Assembly: GCA_949372755.1 (NCBI GenBank)
Contig: CASIBO010000005.1
Coordinates: 124,001 to 188,000 of the forward strand
Direction of reading: 5' to 3'
DNA length: 64,000 nucleotides
Source of the DNA: UBA9926 sp018645765
Lineage (GTDB): Bacteria > Pseudomonadota > Gammaproteobacteria > Pseudomonadales > Azotimanducaceae
Part shown: piece after piece, positions 8,662 through 17,339 of the stretch
Numbering within the stretch: position 1 is the stretch's first letter
Layout of the letters: each line of letters starts with the position of its first letter
Notes under the pieces: generated by a model
Seen by the model: the letters and a program-made list of their open reading frames with translations, nothing else
Told to the model about the DNA's origin: nothing
Database searches by the model: none
Made by a program: the position numbers and the translations under genes

Positions 8662-10078
8662 GACCGGCTGGCGTCAGCGGATGCATTGCAGCCGCCATCG
8701 TGTTCTGAATCAGCGCGACACTTGGCCACTGTGGCCAGGCCTGCTCTGGCACAGGATTCAACCAAACAACATGACGGCACCGATCCTGTATTCGGGTCAA
8801 CCATTCAATCCCGGTCGTTGCATTGTAATGGCGCAGGCTTCCCCCAACCTCCAACAGTTCCGGAAGGCCAACTTGGCCATCTCCCACAATAATCATCCGG
8901 GTGTCTGAGTCCAAGCGGCTTAAAAACGTTGTGGTCGAAAGAGCAGGTGTGAGCAGTCCATTGTCAAATTCCGTCAACGTTTCGTAAATACAATTATGAA
9001 ACCGAAAACACTGCAGTGATTTCAGCTCAGCTTTTACGGCGGAAAAAAGCTGAAAACAAATCTCAGCATGCGCGTCCATCGAACCACCACTATCTAACAA
9101 AAGCACCAGCTTTAATCCATTACGACGCTCAGGTCGCATTCTAATATCCAAAAAACCACCGCCAGCCGCTGTTTTTTGGATTGTCTCCGAAAGGTCCAGC
9201 TCCTGGATCTGTGATTGACGCACCCACTTGCGCAAATGCCGTAGCGCCAAGCGTAAGCTCCTGACGCCAAGAATCGCATCATCATCCAAAGCTTGATACG
9301 CCCGCTGCTCCCAGACCTTGCTCGCGGTGCCAAACCGAATCGCGTCTTGGTGATACCGCTCGCCAACGACCCTGGGGATCTCACGCGTCGTACCGCGCCC
9401 CGTCTCTTGGGACCGTCCTACGCCTTGCTGGCCGCCATCCCCTTTCTGCCCCGGCTCTCCCGATTCTGAATCGCCTCCCTTCACCTTCACCTTCCCTTCA
9501 CCTTCACCTTCACCTTCACCTTCACCTTCACCACGATCTTCCGACGGATCATTGGACGCCATATCGGAGGCGGGGCCCATACTGACCTGCACAGGCGCTG
9601 CCTCCGCTTGAGCCAAGTCAGATGCCGCTGGGTTATCGGGTCCAGGGGTTAAGGCCCCTTTCGCGGGCAAGCCAGCGCGCTGGCCTGCGTCGGTCACCAA
9701 TCGATCCGCTCTATCGACGTGCGAGTCGTTAGACTCGACGGGACTTGTTATCAGATCCCGCAACAACCCCCGCAACCGCGCCTCATCCAGCGCCAAGGCT
9801 TCACGGCTTGAAAGAATGTCCGTAATAGCGCCGACCAACAGGGCGTCGGTAATATCGAGCGGCGCCGCGTCGAGACCTGCGATAAAGGCACTAAAGGCTT
9901 GGTCGAACCGATCAAAATACCGTTCATCTTTGACCAGGCACAGCCGGGCTAGGTAATAAAACGCATCCAGGTTTGAAAAAACGACGCCTGCATTCAGGGC
10001 CGATAACAAGTCGAGCCACTCGCCGGTCGAAACAGGCAAACGGTGGCGTCTCAATATCACAAACAAAGACAGCAACAT
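8630..10078 (-). CDS. VWA domain-containing CoxE-like protein
   Basis: 482 residues. The N-terminal half resembles CoxE/YeaC-type proteins (RRHRLPVSTGEWLDLLSAL, FYYLARLCLVKDERYFDRFD). A low-complexity Gly/Glu and Val/Lys linker near residue 185-200 comes from a hexanucleotide repeat. The C-terminal half is a VWA domain with the metal-ion site LLDSGGSMDAH (DxGxS) and a later GDGQVG/HVVWLNP segment. Family members usually work with a MoxR-type AAA+ ATPase to insert metals or remodel enzymes; no such ATPase lies nearby. It overlaps the convergent hydroxyacid dehydrogenase at its 3' end. Confidence 0.85.
   Translation of the reverse strand: MLLSLFVILRRHRLPVSTGEWLDLLSALNAGVVFSNLDAFYYLARLCLVKDERYFDRFDQAFSAFIAGLDAAPLDITDALLVGAITDILSSREALALDEARLRGLLRDLITSPVESNDSHVDRADRLVTDAGQRAGLPAKGALTPGPDNPAASDLAQAEAAPVQVSMGPASDMASNDPSEDRGEGEGEGEGEGEGKVKVKGGDSESGEPGQKGDGGQQGVGRSQETGRGTTREIPRVVGERYHQDAIRFGTASKVWEQRAYQALDDDAILGVRSLRLALRHLRKWVRQSQIQELDLSETIQKTAAGGGFLDIRMRPERRNGLKLVLLLDSGGSMDAHAEICFQLFSAVKAELKSLQCFRFHNCIYETLTEFDNGLLTPALSTTTFLSRLDSDTRMIIVGDGQVGLPELLEVGGSLRHYNATTGIEWLTRIQDRCRHVVWLNPVPEQAWPQWPSVALIQNTMAAAMHPLTPAGLTSAAKALLR
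9480..9532. repeat. Hexanucleotide (TTCACC)n tract with a 5-nt interruption
   Basis: Two TTCACC units, one 5-nt TTCCC, then six TTCACC units. On the minus strand the six-unit part is read as Gly-Glu repeats and, after the 5-nt unit changes phase, the remaining units are read as Val-Lys. The gene stays open throughout. This is a slippage-prone microsatellite inside the VWA gene. Confidence 0.9.
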
Positions 10079-10209
10079 AACGAATCCAATCTTGCAGCCA
10101 ACCCGCTCTGATCCAGCCTGGTTGCCGCCTTCAAAAGCGCATCAAGACCATTTCAGCGCAAGGCGATAAGTCTAGCAGAGACTTTTATAACGAATGCTAT
10201 ACTCACGTC

Positions 10210-12336
10210 ATGGCAGACCCCGTCCCCGATGATTTAAACACGATAGCAAGCAGTCCGGGCGCTGCCTTGTCCGCTTACACCCGCGCGTTGGGACAGCCCG
10301 TTTCTGAAGATGCGCTTTATTCCGGCCTGCCAAAACCAACCGCCAGTACAGACCATCTCACACTCGCTGCCAGGGCTGCAAAGCGTGCTGGGTTTGAGCC
10401 TATGGTTATCAAGAAGGATTTTGATGCCCTGACGAACGAGGATTGCCCGTGCCTGCTCACGCTCAACGACGACCGAGCGCTGCTGATCATAAAGCTGACT
10501 GATAACACCCTGATTTACCCCAGTGGCCTGCAGGCGCAACCCGCAGCCATCGATAAATCACTCGTACACAACCAGTATGCCGGCGCCCTGCTAAAGCTTA
10601 CGGCCCGCGCCCCGGACGACTCGGTTCAACAGCGGTTCAATACGCATTGGTTTTGGTCGGTCATACGGCAATCTAAAAGCCTTTATTCGGAAGTCTTTAT
10701 AGCCTCTTTGCTGGTCAATATCTTCGCGCTAGCAACGCCTTTATTTGTGATGAACGTTTACGACCGGGTCGTTCCCAATCAAGCAACCAACACCCTTTGG
10801 GTCTTGGCTTCCGGCGTTGCCTTGGTTTTTATTTTTGATTTTATGATGAAATCACTTCGAGGCTATTTTCTCGATATCGCAGGTAAACGATCTGACCTCT
10901 TGTTGTCCTCAGCAACCTTTGAGCAAGTCCTCAATATGACTATGCAGGAGCATCCCAAACGTGTCGGTAGCTTTGCAAACCAACTTCAAGAATTTGATCA
11001 ATTCAGGGAGTTTTTTACCTCAACCACGTTACTCACGCTGATTGACCTACCTTTTGTCCTACTCTTTATCGGTTTGATTTTTGGCATTGCGGGTCCAATC
11101 GGGCTGATCCCGCTGTTCGTATTACCGGTTGTGTTGCTCGTCAGCTATACCGCTCAGCGCCAGCTTCGCCCCATTATCCAAGACATCTTTACAGAATCGT
11201 CCCGAAAAACCGCCCTGCTGGTTGAGACCCTGCACTCGTTGGAAGTCATTAAAGCGCTTCAGGCTGAAAGTACGATGCAAGCCCGTTGGGAGCAATCTCA
11301 AGACCAACTCGCGAGCCTCGGGCTAAAATCGAGACTCGGCTCATTAACCACCTTGAACCTCATTCAATTAATCTCTCAAAGCACGACGGTTGTTCTCGTC
11401 ATTGCCGGGGTCTACGCCATACAAGCCGGCGAGCTGAGTATCGGCGGTCTCATTGCCTGTACCATTTTGACTGGACGGGCCCTCGCACCAATGAGCCAGA
11501 TCGCAACGATCATGACCCGCTACCAACATGCGCTGGCGGCCTACGGCACCATTGACCGCTTAATGAACCTGCCGGGGGAGCGAGATTTCAAACACCAGTT
11601 CCTACATCGCGCCGACTTGAAACCGGCGGTGGAATTTAGATCGGTAAGCTTTACCTATCCTGGTCAGGCCGTGCCAGCCTTAAATTCTGTCAGCTTTCAA
11701 ATCAAGCCTTATGAGAAGGTCGCAATCATTGGCCCCACCGGTTCTGGGAAAAGTACCATCGAGCGGCTCATCTCGAAGCTCTATCTACCGACCGACGGCA
11801 GTCTTTTAATCGATAATACCGATATTCACCAACTCGACCCAGCCGACTTGCGCCGAAAAATCAGTTACCTGCCGCAAGAATCAACGCTCTTAGCCGGTTC
11901 GGTTCGAGACAATATTCGTTTCGGTTTAGCCAATGCGACCGACGAGCAAATTTTAGATGCCGCGAGTTTTGGGGGCATTCGCACCTATTTTGATCAGCAT
12001 CCAGAAGGCTTCGATTTTCAAGTCGGCGAGCGGGGCGGCTTTTTATCGGGCGGGCAGCGACAAGGGATCGCCATTGCCCGGGCGCTGATTAACCAAGCAC
12101 CGCTGATGCTCTTAGACGAACCCACCAATGCGATGGACCGTCAGGCAGAGCTGGATTTTATTCAGCAATTACGCCAATACGGCTCGAAACGGACCTTGAT
12201 TCTGATCACCCACCGGATGAATCTTCTAGAACTCGTCGACCGGGTCATCGTCATGAGAAATGGGGCTGTGATGGCGGATGGCAGCAAAGAGGCCATTTTG
12301 AATCAACTCGCACAGAACAGTGGACAATCAACATGA
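10210..12336 (+). CDS. Type I secretion ABC transporter, LapB type
   Basis: Inner-membrane ATPase/permease of a type I secretion system, exporting a large protein across both membranes. 708 residues. Residues about 10-140 form a C39-peptidase-like domain without an obvious catalytic Cys-His pair, as in LapB/HlyB relatives. Six membrane segments follow (about 160-440), then the nucleotide-binding domain: Walker A GPTGSGKST near 508, signature LSGGQRQG near 612, Walker B LMLLDEPTN near 633 and ITHR. No clear Shine-Dalgarno precedes the ATG; a TGCTATACT extended -10-like sequence lies about 7-14 nt upstream, so a very short leader is possible. It overlaps the HlyD gene by ATGA. Confidence 0.92.
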   Translation: MADPVPDDLNTIASSPGAALSAYTRALGQPVSEDALYSGLPKPTASTDHLTLAARAAKRAGFEPMVIKKDFDALTNEDCPCLLTLNDDRALLIIKLTDNTLIYPSGLQAQPAAIDKSLVHNQYAGALLKLTARAPDDSVQQRFNTHWFWSVIRQSKSLYSEVFIASLLVNIFALATPLFVMNVYDRVVPNQATNTLWVLASGVALVFIFDFMMKSLRGYFLDIAGKRSDLLLSSATFEQVLNMTMQEHPKRVGSFANQLQEFDQFREFFTSTTLLTLIDLPFVLLFIGLIFGIAGPIGLIPLFVLPVVLLVSYTAQRQLRPIIQDIFTESSRKTALLVETLHSLEVIKALQAESTMQARWEQSQDQLASLGLKSRLGSLTTLNLIQLISQSTTVVLVIAGVYAIQAGELSIGGLIACTILTGRALAPMSQIATIMTRYQHALAAYGTIDRLMNLPGERDFKHQFLHRADLKPAVEFRSVSFTYPGQAVPALNSVSFQIKPYEKVAIIGPTGSGKSTIERLISKLYLPTDGSLLIDNTDIHQLDPADLRRKISYLPQESTLLAGSVRDNIRFGLANATDEQILDAASFGGIRTYFDQHPEGFDFQVGERGGFLSGGQRQGIAIARALINQAPLMLLDEPTNAMDRQAELDFIQQLRQYGSKRTLILITHRMNLLELVDRVIVMRNGAVMADGSKEAILNQLAQNSGQST

Positions 12337-13640
12337 CCACCAAACCGATTGACCACACCGCCCGATTCAACGCGCTAACCCAGACTCAACCGCTCAGCCA
12401 TATAGCGCTTTGCCTCACTGCCGTCTTTGTACTGACCGCAATTATCTGGGCGAACTTTGCCGCCCTTGAGGAAATCACTCGAGCCGATGGGCGAATCATT
12501 GCCTCAAGCCAAACTCAGGTCGTTCAAAACTTGGAAGGGGGCATATTAAGCGCCATGCTTGTCAAAGAAGGCGATCGCGTCGAAAAGGGGCAAGTGCTAC
12601 TCCAAATCGATAATACCCGATTCGCGTCCTCCTTCAATGAAAGCCAATCCGCCATCACAACCCTTAGCTTTAAAATGCTCAGACTGGCATCGGAGGTCTC
12701 AGGTGAGCCAATGCAAGCACCACCGAACCTGACCGCAGCTGAACAGCAATCTTTTAACGACGAAGCTCAGCTTTTAAAATCAAGGCAAAATGAACTCAAA
12801 AGCAATCTATCGATCCTTGAGCAACAACGATCACAGCACAAACAAGCTAAAGAGGAATTGCAACGCGAACTTCAAAAACTGGCTCAGGGTGCCGACTATG
12901 CGCGCCAAGAGCTTGCCATGACCGCCCCGCTGGTCGAAACCGGGGCCGTGTCACAGGTAGACCTGATTCGCCTAAAGGCCGCTGTAAATGAAGCTGAAGG
13001 CCGTCTTGAAGGGATTCGATTGAAGCTGCCTGCTCAAGAGTCTGTCATCACAGAAGCAACACAAAAAATAAAAGAGCGGCAGCAACAGTATCTAGCCGTC
13101 GCTCAGGAAGAACTCACAGCAACACGCGCCGACCTTGAGCGGCTAAGCTACTCTAAGGTCGCACTGCAAGACCGCGTGGCTCGAACAGAAGTCAGATCAC
13201 CCGCCAACGGCATTGTGAACCAGATATTGGTCACGACAGAACGCGCGGTCATTCAGCCGGGCATGGATCTACTCGAAATTGTCCCCCTCGATGACACCCT
13301 TCTGGTCAACGCCAAGGTTCGCCCAGTCGATATTGCCTTTATTCGGCCAGGCCAAAAAGCGACCGTAAAAGTCACGGCCTATGATTTCGCGATCTATGGG
13401 GGCCTCGACGCAACCCTTGAGCAGATTAGCGCTGACACCATCGTTGATGAAACCGGGGAATATTTTTTTCAAATTCGAGTCAGAACCGCGAAGAACTATT
13501 TAGGTCAAGCGGAAAACCCGTTACCGATTATGCCCGGCATGATCGCAACAGTTGACATCAGTACCGGGGAGAAGAGCGTCATGGACTATTTACTCAAACC
13601 ATTGAAACGCGCCACAGCCTCCGCGCTCACGGAGCGATAA
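12333..13640 (+). CDS. HlyD-family type I secretion periplasmic adaptor
   Basis: Membrane fusion protein joining the ABC exporter to an outer membrane TolC-like channel. 435 residues: short cytoplasmic N-terminus, one membrane helix near 22-45 (IALCLTAVFVLTAIIWANFAAL), a lipoyl/barrel-sandwich half (SQTQVVQNLEGGILSAM), a long Gln/Glu/Leu-rich coiled coil about 110-290, and the second barrel half with EVRSPANGIVNQI and the C-terminal YGGLDATLEQISADT and GMIATVDI pieces of the family. It starts inside the stop codon of the ABC gene, so the pair is translationally coupled. It ends 4 nt from the convergent crotonase gene. Confidence 0.92.
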   Translation: MTTKPIDHTARFNALTQTQPLSHIALCLTAVFVLTAIIWANFAALEEITRADGRIIASSQTQVVQNLEGGILSAMLVKEGDRVEKGQVLLQIDNTRFASSFNESQSAITTLSFKMLRLASEVSGEPMQAPPNLTAAEQQSFNDEAQLLKSRQNELKSNLSILEQQRSQHKQAKEELQRELQKLAQGADYARQELAMTAPLVETGAVSQVDLIRLKAAVNEAEGRLEGIRLKLPAQESVITEATQKIKERQQQYLAVAQEELTATRADLERLSYSKVALQDRVARTEVRSPANGIVNQILVTTERAVIQPGMDLLEIVPLDDTLLVNAKVRPVDIAFIRPGQKATVKVTAYDFAIYGGLDATLEQISADTIVDETGEYFFQIRVRTAKNYLGQAENPLPIMPGMIATVDISTGEKSVMDYLLKPLKRATASALTER

Positions 13641-13644
13641 GCGC

Positions 13645-14439
13645 TTACTTGCCGTTGAATTGCGGCGGCCGCTTTTCTTTAAAGGCTTGACGACCTTCTT
13701 TGTAATCTTCGCTATTAAAGCACGCATCTATTAATGCTTGGATTCGCGCGGGCGCTTGAGCTGACTCGGGCTTAAGCACCTCCCGGATGGCGCGCCGCGC
13801 CGCATGCACCGTGAGCGGTGCGTTGGCTGCAATTTTTAAGGCATAAGCTGTAACGGCACCTCTCAACTCAGAGGACTCAACAACAAAATTAATCAGCCCC
13901 ATGCTCTGGGCTTCCTCGGCATCAAAGTAACGCGCCGAGATCATAATATCTTTCGCATGCGCCGGTCCCACCAGATCGACAAGTGTCTTCAAGCCCGCCA
14001 GTTCATAGCCCAACCCTAAGCGGGCTGCAGGGATGCCAAACGTCGAGTTAGGCGTCGCAAACCGCACATCCGCATTGAGCGCGGTCGCAAGGCCGCCGCC
14101 AATACAAAAGCCCTCAATCATCGCGATCATGGGTTTATCGATATTTGCAAGCCACCGATTGGCGTTCGCGGCAACCATTCCATAGCTTTCACGCTGGTCT
14201 GCACTGCCGCGTTTTTCATCAAACTCAGAAATGTCCGCACCCGAGACAAAGGCTTGACCACCCGCCCCACTCATGACGATCACTCGAACTCTCGGGTCAT
14301 GATGGAATGCCTCGAGGACCTGACCCAGGGCTGCCCACATCTCGAGCGAAATCGCGTTGCGCTTCTCGGGTTGATTAAACGTAACCCAGCCGATGCCGTC
14401 CTCGATGTGGGCCAACATTTTTTTAGTCTCTAGTTCCAT
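13645..14439 (-). CDS. Enoyl-CoA hydratase/isomerase family protein
   Basis: Crotonase-fold acyl-CoA enzyme, 264 residues. The oxyanion-hole segments are VIVMSGAGGQAFVSGADISEF and IEGFCIGGGLATAL. The usual first catalytic Glu region (here FGIPAARLGLGYELAGLKTL) is altered from the EVKLG pattern of true hydratases, so the reaction may differ (isomerase, hydrolase or lyase). GGAG lies eight bases before the ATG. It is followed after 178 nt of non-coding sequence by a CoA-transferase gene on the same strand; both may serve acyl-CoA breakdown. Confidence 0.88.
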   Translation of the reverse strand: MELETKKMLAHIEDGIGWVTFNQPEKRNAISLEMWAALGQVLEAFHHDPRVRVIVMSGAGGQAFVSGADISEFDEKRGSADQRESYGMVAANANRWLANIDKPMIAMIEGFCIGGGLATALNADVRFATPNSTFGIPAARLGLGYELAGLKTLVDLVGPAHAKDIMISARYFDAEEAQSMGLINFVVESSELRGAVTAYALKIAANAPLTVHAARRAIREVLKPESAQAPARIQALIDACFNSEDYKEGRQAFKEKRPPQFNGK

Positions 14440-14617
14440 CGTAAAACTCCAAAATGCCCCAATTTTTAACGGGTTAAACCCTAGATAGTTTTTTGGCTCT
14501 CAACCCCTTAGACACTACGATGCAGCGCCCTCCTAGCCCCCAAACCTCAAACCAGGAACCAACGGTCCGGTTCAAAGCCGGGCGCCCACAGATCAAGTCA
14601 CCCCCAGAGACAAGACA

Positions 14618-15799
14618 CTAAACAGCCCCTAAGTCTTTCAACGCGTGTATCGCTTGATCACTCAATCCCAGCTCGGTGTAAATTTCCGAGTTATGTGCCC
14701 CCAAAGCCGGCGCCGCTCGGTCAAAATCCGTGACCCGCTCATGATTAGAGAGATTAATCGGACTACGGACCAAACCAATATCGCCCAAGACCTCATGGTG
14801 TGCAGTAGCAACCATAGCCAAATGTTGGACCTGAGGATCTTGAAACGCTTCACTCACCGAATAGATCGGCCCGCAGGGACAACCGATCGGATTCAACCGC
14901 TGGACCAACGCCTGCATGGTCAGAACTCGAGTGCACTCGTTGATCGCGGCATTCAGAACCTGACGATGCGCCAGGCGCCCGGGTCCAGTCTCAAACCTGG
15001 GATCCTGGGCCAATTGTGGTTGGGACAACGCCTCACAGAATGCCCGAAACATTTTCGTCGTGCTGGCAGCAATATTCACGAAGCCATCAGCCGCCTCAAA
15101 GACGCCCATCGGCGAAAAGGTGGGATGATCGTTACCCACTCTGCCAGGGGTTTCTCCAGACATGGTGTAACGCGCAGCCTGAAAATCCAGTTTGCTCAGC
15201 ATCGCCTCGAGCAAACTGGTATGGACCCACTGGCCCTCGCCGGTTTTTGAGCGCTCAATCAAGGCTAAAAGAATTCCTTGACCCAAAAACATACCCGCAG
15301 AGGTGTCGCTGATCGCAATACCAACTCGCATTGGGGGACCATCTGCCGCCCCCGTCAAACTCATCAAGCCACTCGTGCCTTGAACAATTTGATCAACCCC
15401 AGGTCGCGTGCGGTACGGCCCATCTTGGCCAAAGCCACTGATGCTGGCGTAGATCAATCTTGGATGTGATTGACGCAGCGTCTCGTAATCGATCTTTAGC
15501 CGATATTTAACCTCTGCCCGAAAATTCTCGACTAGAATATCGGCCGTCGCCAAGAGCTTCAAAAACAGGCCATAGCCGGCTTCTGTTTTCAAATTCAAAG
15601 AAAAGGATCGTTTGTTTCGATGCAGGTTCTGAGCATCCGATCCTGTGCGCTGACCGGTGACATCTTGGGACCCGTCGGTCGCGGGTGGCTCCACCCGAAT
15701 TACATCTGCCCCCCAATCAGCCAGCAGCCTAACCGCGACGGGGCCAGCTCGCGCTAAGGTTAAATCAAGTACCCGTAACCCCGATAAAGGCTTAGCCAT
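14618..15799 (-). CDS. Family III CoA-transferase (CaiB/BaiF type)
   Basis: Moves CoA between carboxylic acids. 393 residues with the family N-terminus MAKPLSGLRVLDLTLARAGP, ADVIRVEPP, LHRNKRSF, VENFRAEV, SGFGQDGPY and the catalytic Asp165 in AISDTSAG. GPDH-like small-domain features continue to the C-terminus. The ATG is used rather than an adjoining upstream TTG. It begins 6 nt after the stop of the DUF3014 reading frame, implying an operon with it. The substrate cannot be read from the sequence. Confidence 0.92.
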   Translation of the reverse strand: MAKPLSGLRVLDLTLARAGPVAVRLLADWGADVIRVEPPATDGSQDVTGQRTGSDAQNLHRNKRSFSLNLKTEAGYGLFLKLLATADILVENFRAEVKYRLKIDYETLRQSHPRLIYASISGFGQDGPYRTRPGVDQIVQGTSGLMSLTGAADGPPMRVGIAISDTSAGMFLGQGILLALIERSKTGEGQWVHTSLLEAMLSKLDFQAARYTMSGETPGRVGNDHPTFSPMGVFEAADGFVNIAASTTKMFRAFCEALSQPQLAQDPRFETGPGRLAHRQVLNAAINECTRVLTMQALVQRLNPIGCPCGPIYSVSEAFQDPQVQHLAMVATAHHEVLGDIGLVRSPINLSNHERVTDFDRAAPALGAHNSEIYTELGLSDQAIHALKDLGAV

Positions 15800-15805
15800 C
15801 AACGA

Positions 15806-16643
15806 CTAGTTCGTCTCGAGCGCCACCCGAAGGGCGCGAGATATTTCTGAGAGTTTCCGCTGAAGCCGCTGGGTATTAATCGGCCCCATCCGGATGACTT
15901 GTTTTTGAGCAGGACTGAGCCGCTCGAGTGCCTCGTCTTCAAATTCGTACATCACAACCGGCTGAGTCAACCGCACTTCTCCTGCAATAACCGGTACTTC
16001 CAACAACCGACCGATGGCCGCGAACAGCGTAGTGTTCATGCTGCCCTTCGGCAAACCAAGCTCAGAGTAGGCCTGATCGAGCAACGGCAGGACTAGGACA
16101 TACAGCTCTGCCGTTCCTTCACTGTCTAAGGACTCGAAGATATTGACAAATAGATCGTAGCGATCGTAACTTTTTGGATCGATGGCATACGTTTCTTCAT
16201 CTATCTGAGACACTAAAAATTTGCCTCTTGGCGCTAAGATCTCAACCGGATTTCGAACGACTCGACCTTCCGACACACCGTTTGTGAACCCAACAAATTT
16301 TCTAATCAAATCGTTAACCGCAACCCACTGATTCATCCCTTCATGTCGGCTCAGGCTGACCAAACCATCGCGGATCAAACCATCACTATCATTTAGCAGC
16401 GGTAGAGACAAACGCCGGCTCAACCGGCTCAGGCGCTGGTTCTGGCTCCGGTTCAGGTTCCGGTTCTGGCTCGGGTTCTGGCGCGACCTCAACCAATTCA
16501 GGCGCTGGCTCCGGAATCGGTAACGTGACGATTTGGGTCGTTTCAGGCGCCTTCTCATCCCCTTCAAACAAAAGGGTTCCTGCAATCAAAATCACGAGCA
16601 AGCCGGCGCCAATTGCCAAGAGCAATGGTTTGTTGGAAAGCAT
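15806..16643 (-). pseudogene. DUF3014-type membrane-anchored protein, interrupted by a +1 frameshift
   Basis: Two overlapping frames together give one DUF3014-like protein. The first begins MLSNKPLLLAIGAGLLVILI (one N-terminal membrane helix), then a Pro-Glu repeat linker, EPVEPAFVS, and stops after STAAK. The second frame supplies the conserved body LPLLNDSDGLIRDGLVSL, NDLIRKFVGFTN, SYDRYDLFVNIFESLD and a C-terminus ending RALRVALETN. Removing one T near position 16407 joins them as EPAFV-LPLLNDSDG. A GGGAG site precedes the first ATG, and no credible start serves the second frame. It could be a real inactivating mutation or a one-base sequence error. Function of the family is unknown to me. 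Confidence 0.8.
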
Positions 16644-16730
16644 AGGGTCTCCCTTTTATTGATCTTTGATTGTTGCGCTATTCCTTAGAGAAAAAAAGCC
16701 TCAATCGACATTTCCACGATACTTCCATGA

Positions 16731-17339
16731 TCAAGCCGCTTGCTGATGCAGCGCTCTAAAGATCAGCGAGCCAGCACCCATGGCCGTCGTCGACCAAGCA
16801 ATAATACCGTCCTCATGCCCCGCCATCGCGATGATGCCGTCTGAACCGATCTCACGAGCGAGTGATTTCAAGGTTTGCGCCATCAAAACCGTGCCATAAG
16901 GGATTTCAGCACTCGTTTCGGGCAAGCCTAATGACTGCCGAGCATGCCAGATCAACGGACTATGAACATGAAAGACAAAGCGAACCGATGGGCAACTGTC
17001 GTAAATCGCGGCATGCGTTAAGGACTCAGAAGACGGCTCTTTAACACCGGATGCCGACAAGTGATTGCGTGCCAGCGACCAATCATCAACCAGGGCATAA
17101 TCCGAGGCGGTCAGGCGCTTCAGCCCACCCGTCTGCGAGGCCGTGATACTAAACGCCCCGCCGATTCGGCAGCTCAAGTTGCCAAAGCCAAAACCGCCAT
17201 AGCGATCAGGCACCTGACCAATTAATGCGTAACCTACGAAAAGATCGCGCCAGATTTGCATTTCCCAAGGCACTTCCGAGACATTGAAGCGTTTTTCAAA
17301 TTCATAGCTAAACTTTATGACCCCTTCTTGTTCAGCCAT
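16731..17339 (-). CDS. Class II aldolase/adducin-family protein next to mtnA
   Basis: Zinc-dependent class II aldolase fold, 202 residues. It has the conserved GGFGFGNLSCR, the Glu in EPSSESLTHAAIY, the zinc-binding HVHS pair and a third His in MAGHEDG. Its start lies within the end of mtnA (8-nt overlap), so it probably acts on the mtnA product or a related sugar phosphate. Either a 5-methylthioribulose-1-phosphate dehydratase (MtnB-like) or an aldolase of the dihydroxyacetone-phosphate shunt is possible; the C-terminal half does not look like ordinary MtnB. No other methionine-salvage genes are in view. Confidence 0.82.
   Translation of the reverse strand: MAEQEGVIKFSYEFEKRFNVSEVPWEMQIWRDLFVGYALIGQVPDRYGGFGFGNLSCRIGGAFSITASQTGGLKRLTASDYALVDDWSLARNHLSASGVKEPSSESLTHAAIYDSCPSVRFVFHVHSPLIWHARQSLGLPETSAEIPYGTVLMAQTLKSLAREIGSDGIIAMAGHEDGIIAWSTTAMGAGSLIFRALHQQAA

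Noticed and set aside
9480..9532. Short direct repeats that could suggest a CRISPR or VNTR array
   Set aside because: The units are 6 bp with no spacers and lie within a coding linker; a microsatellite, not CRISPR.
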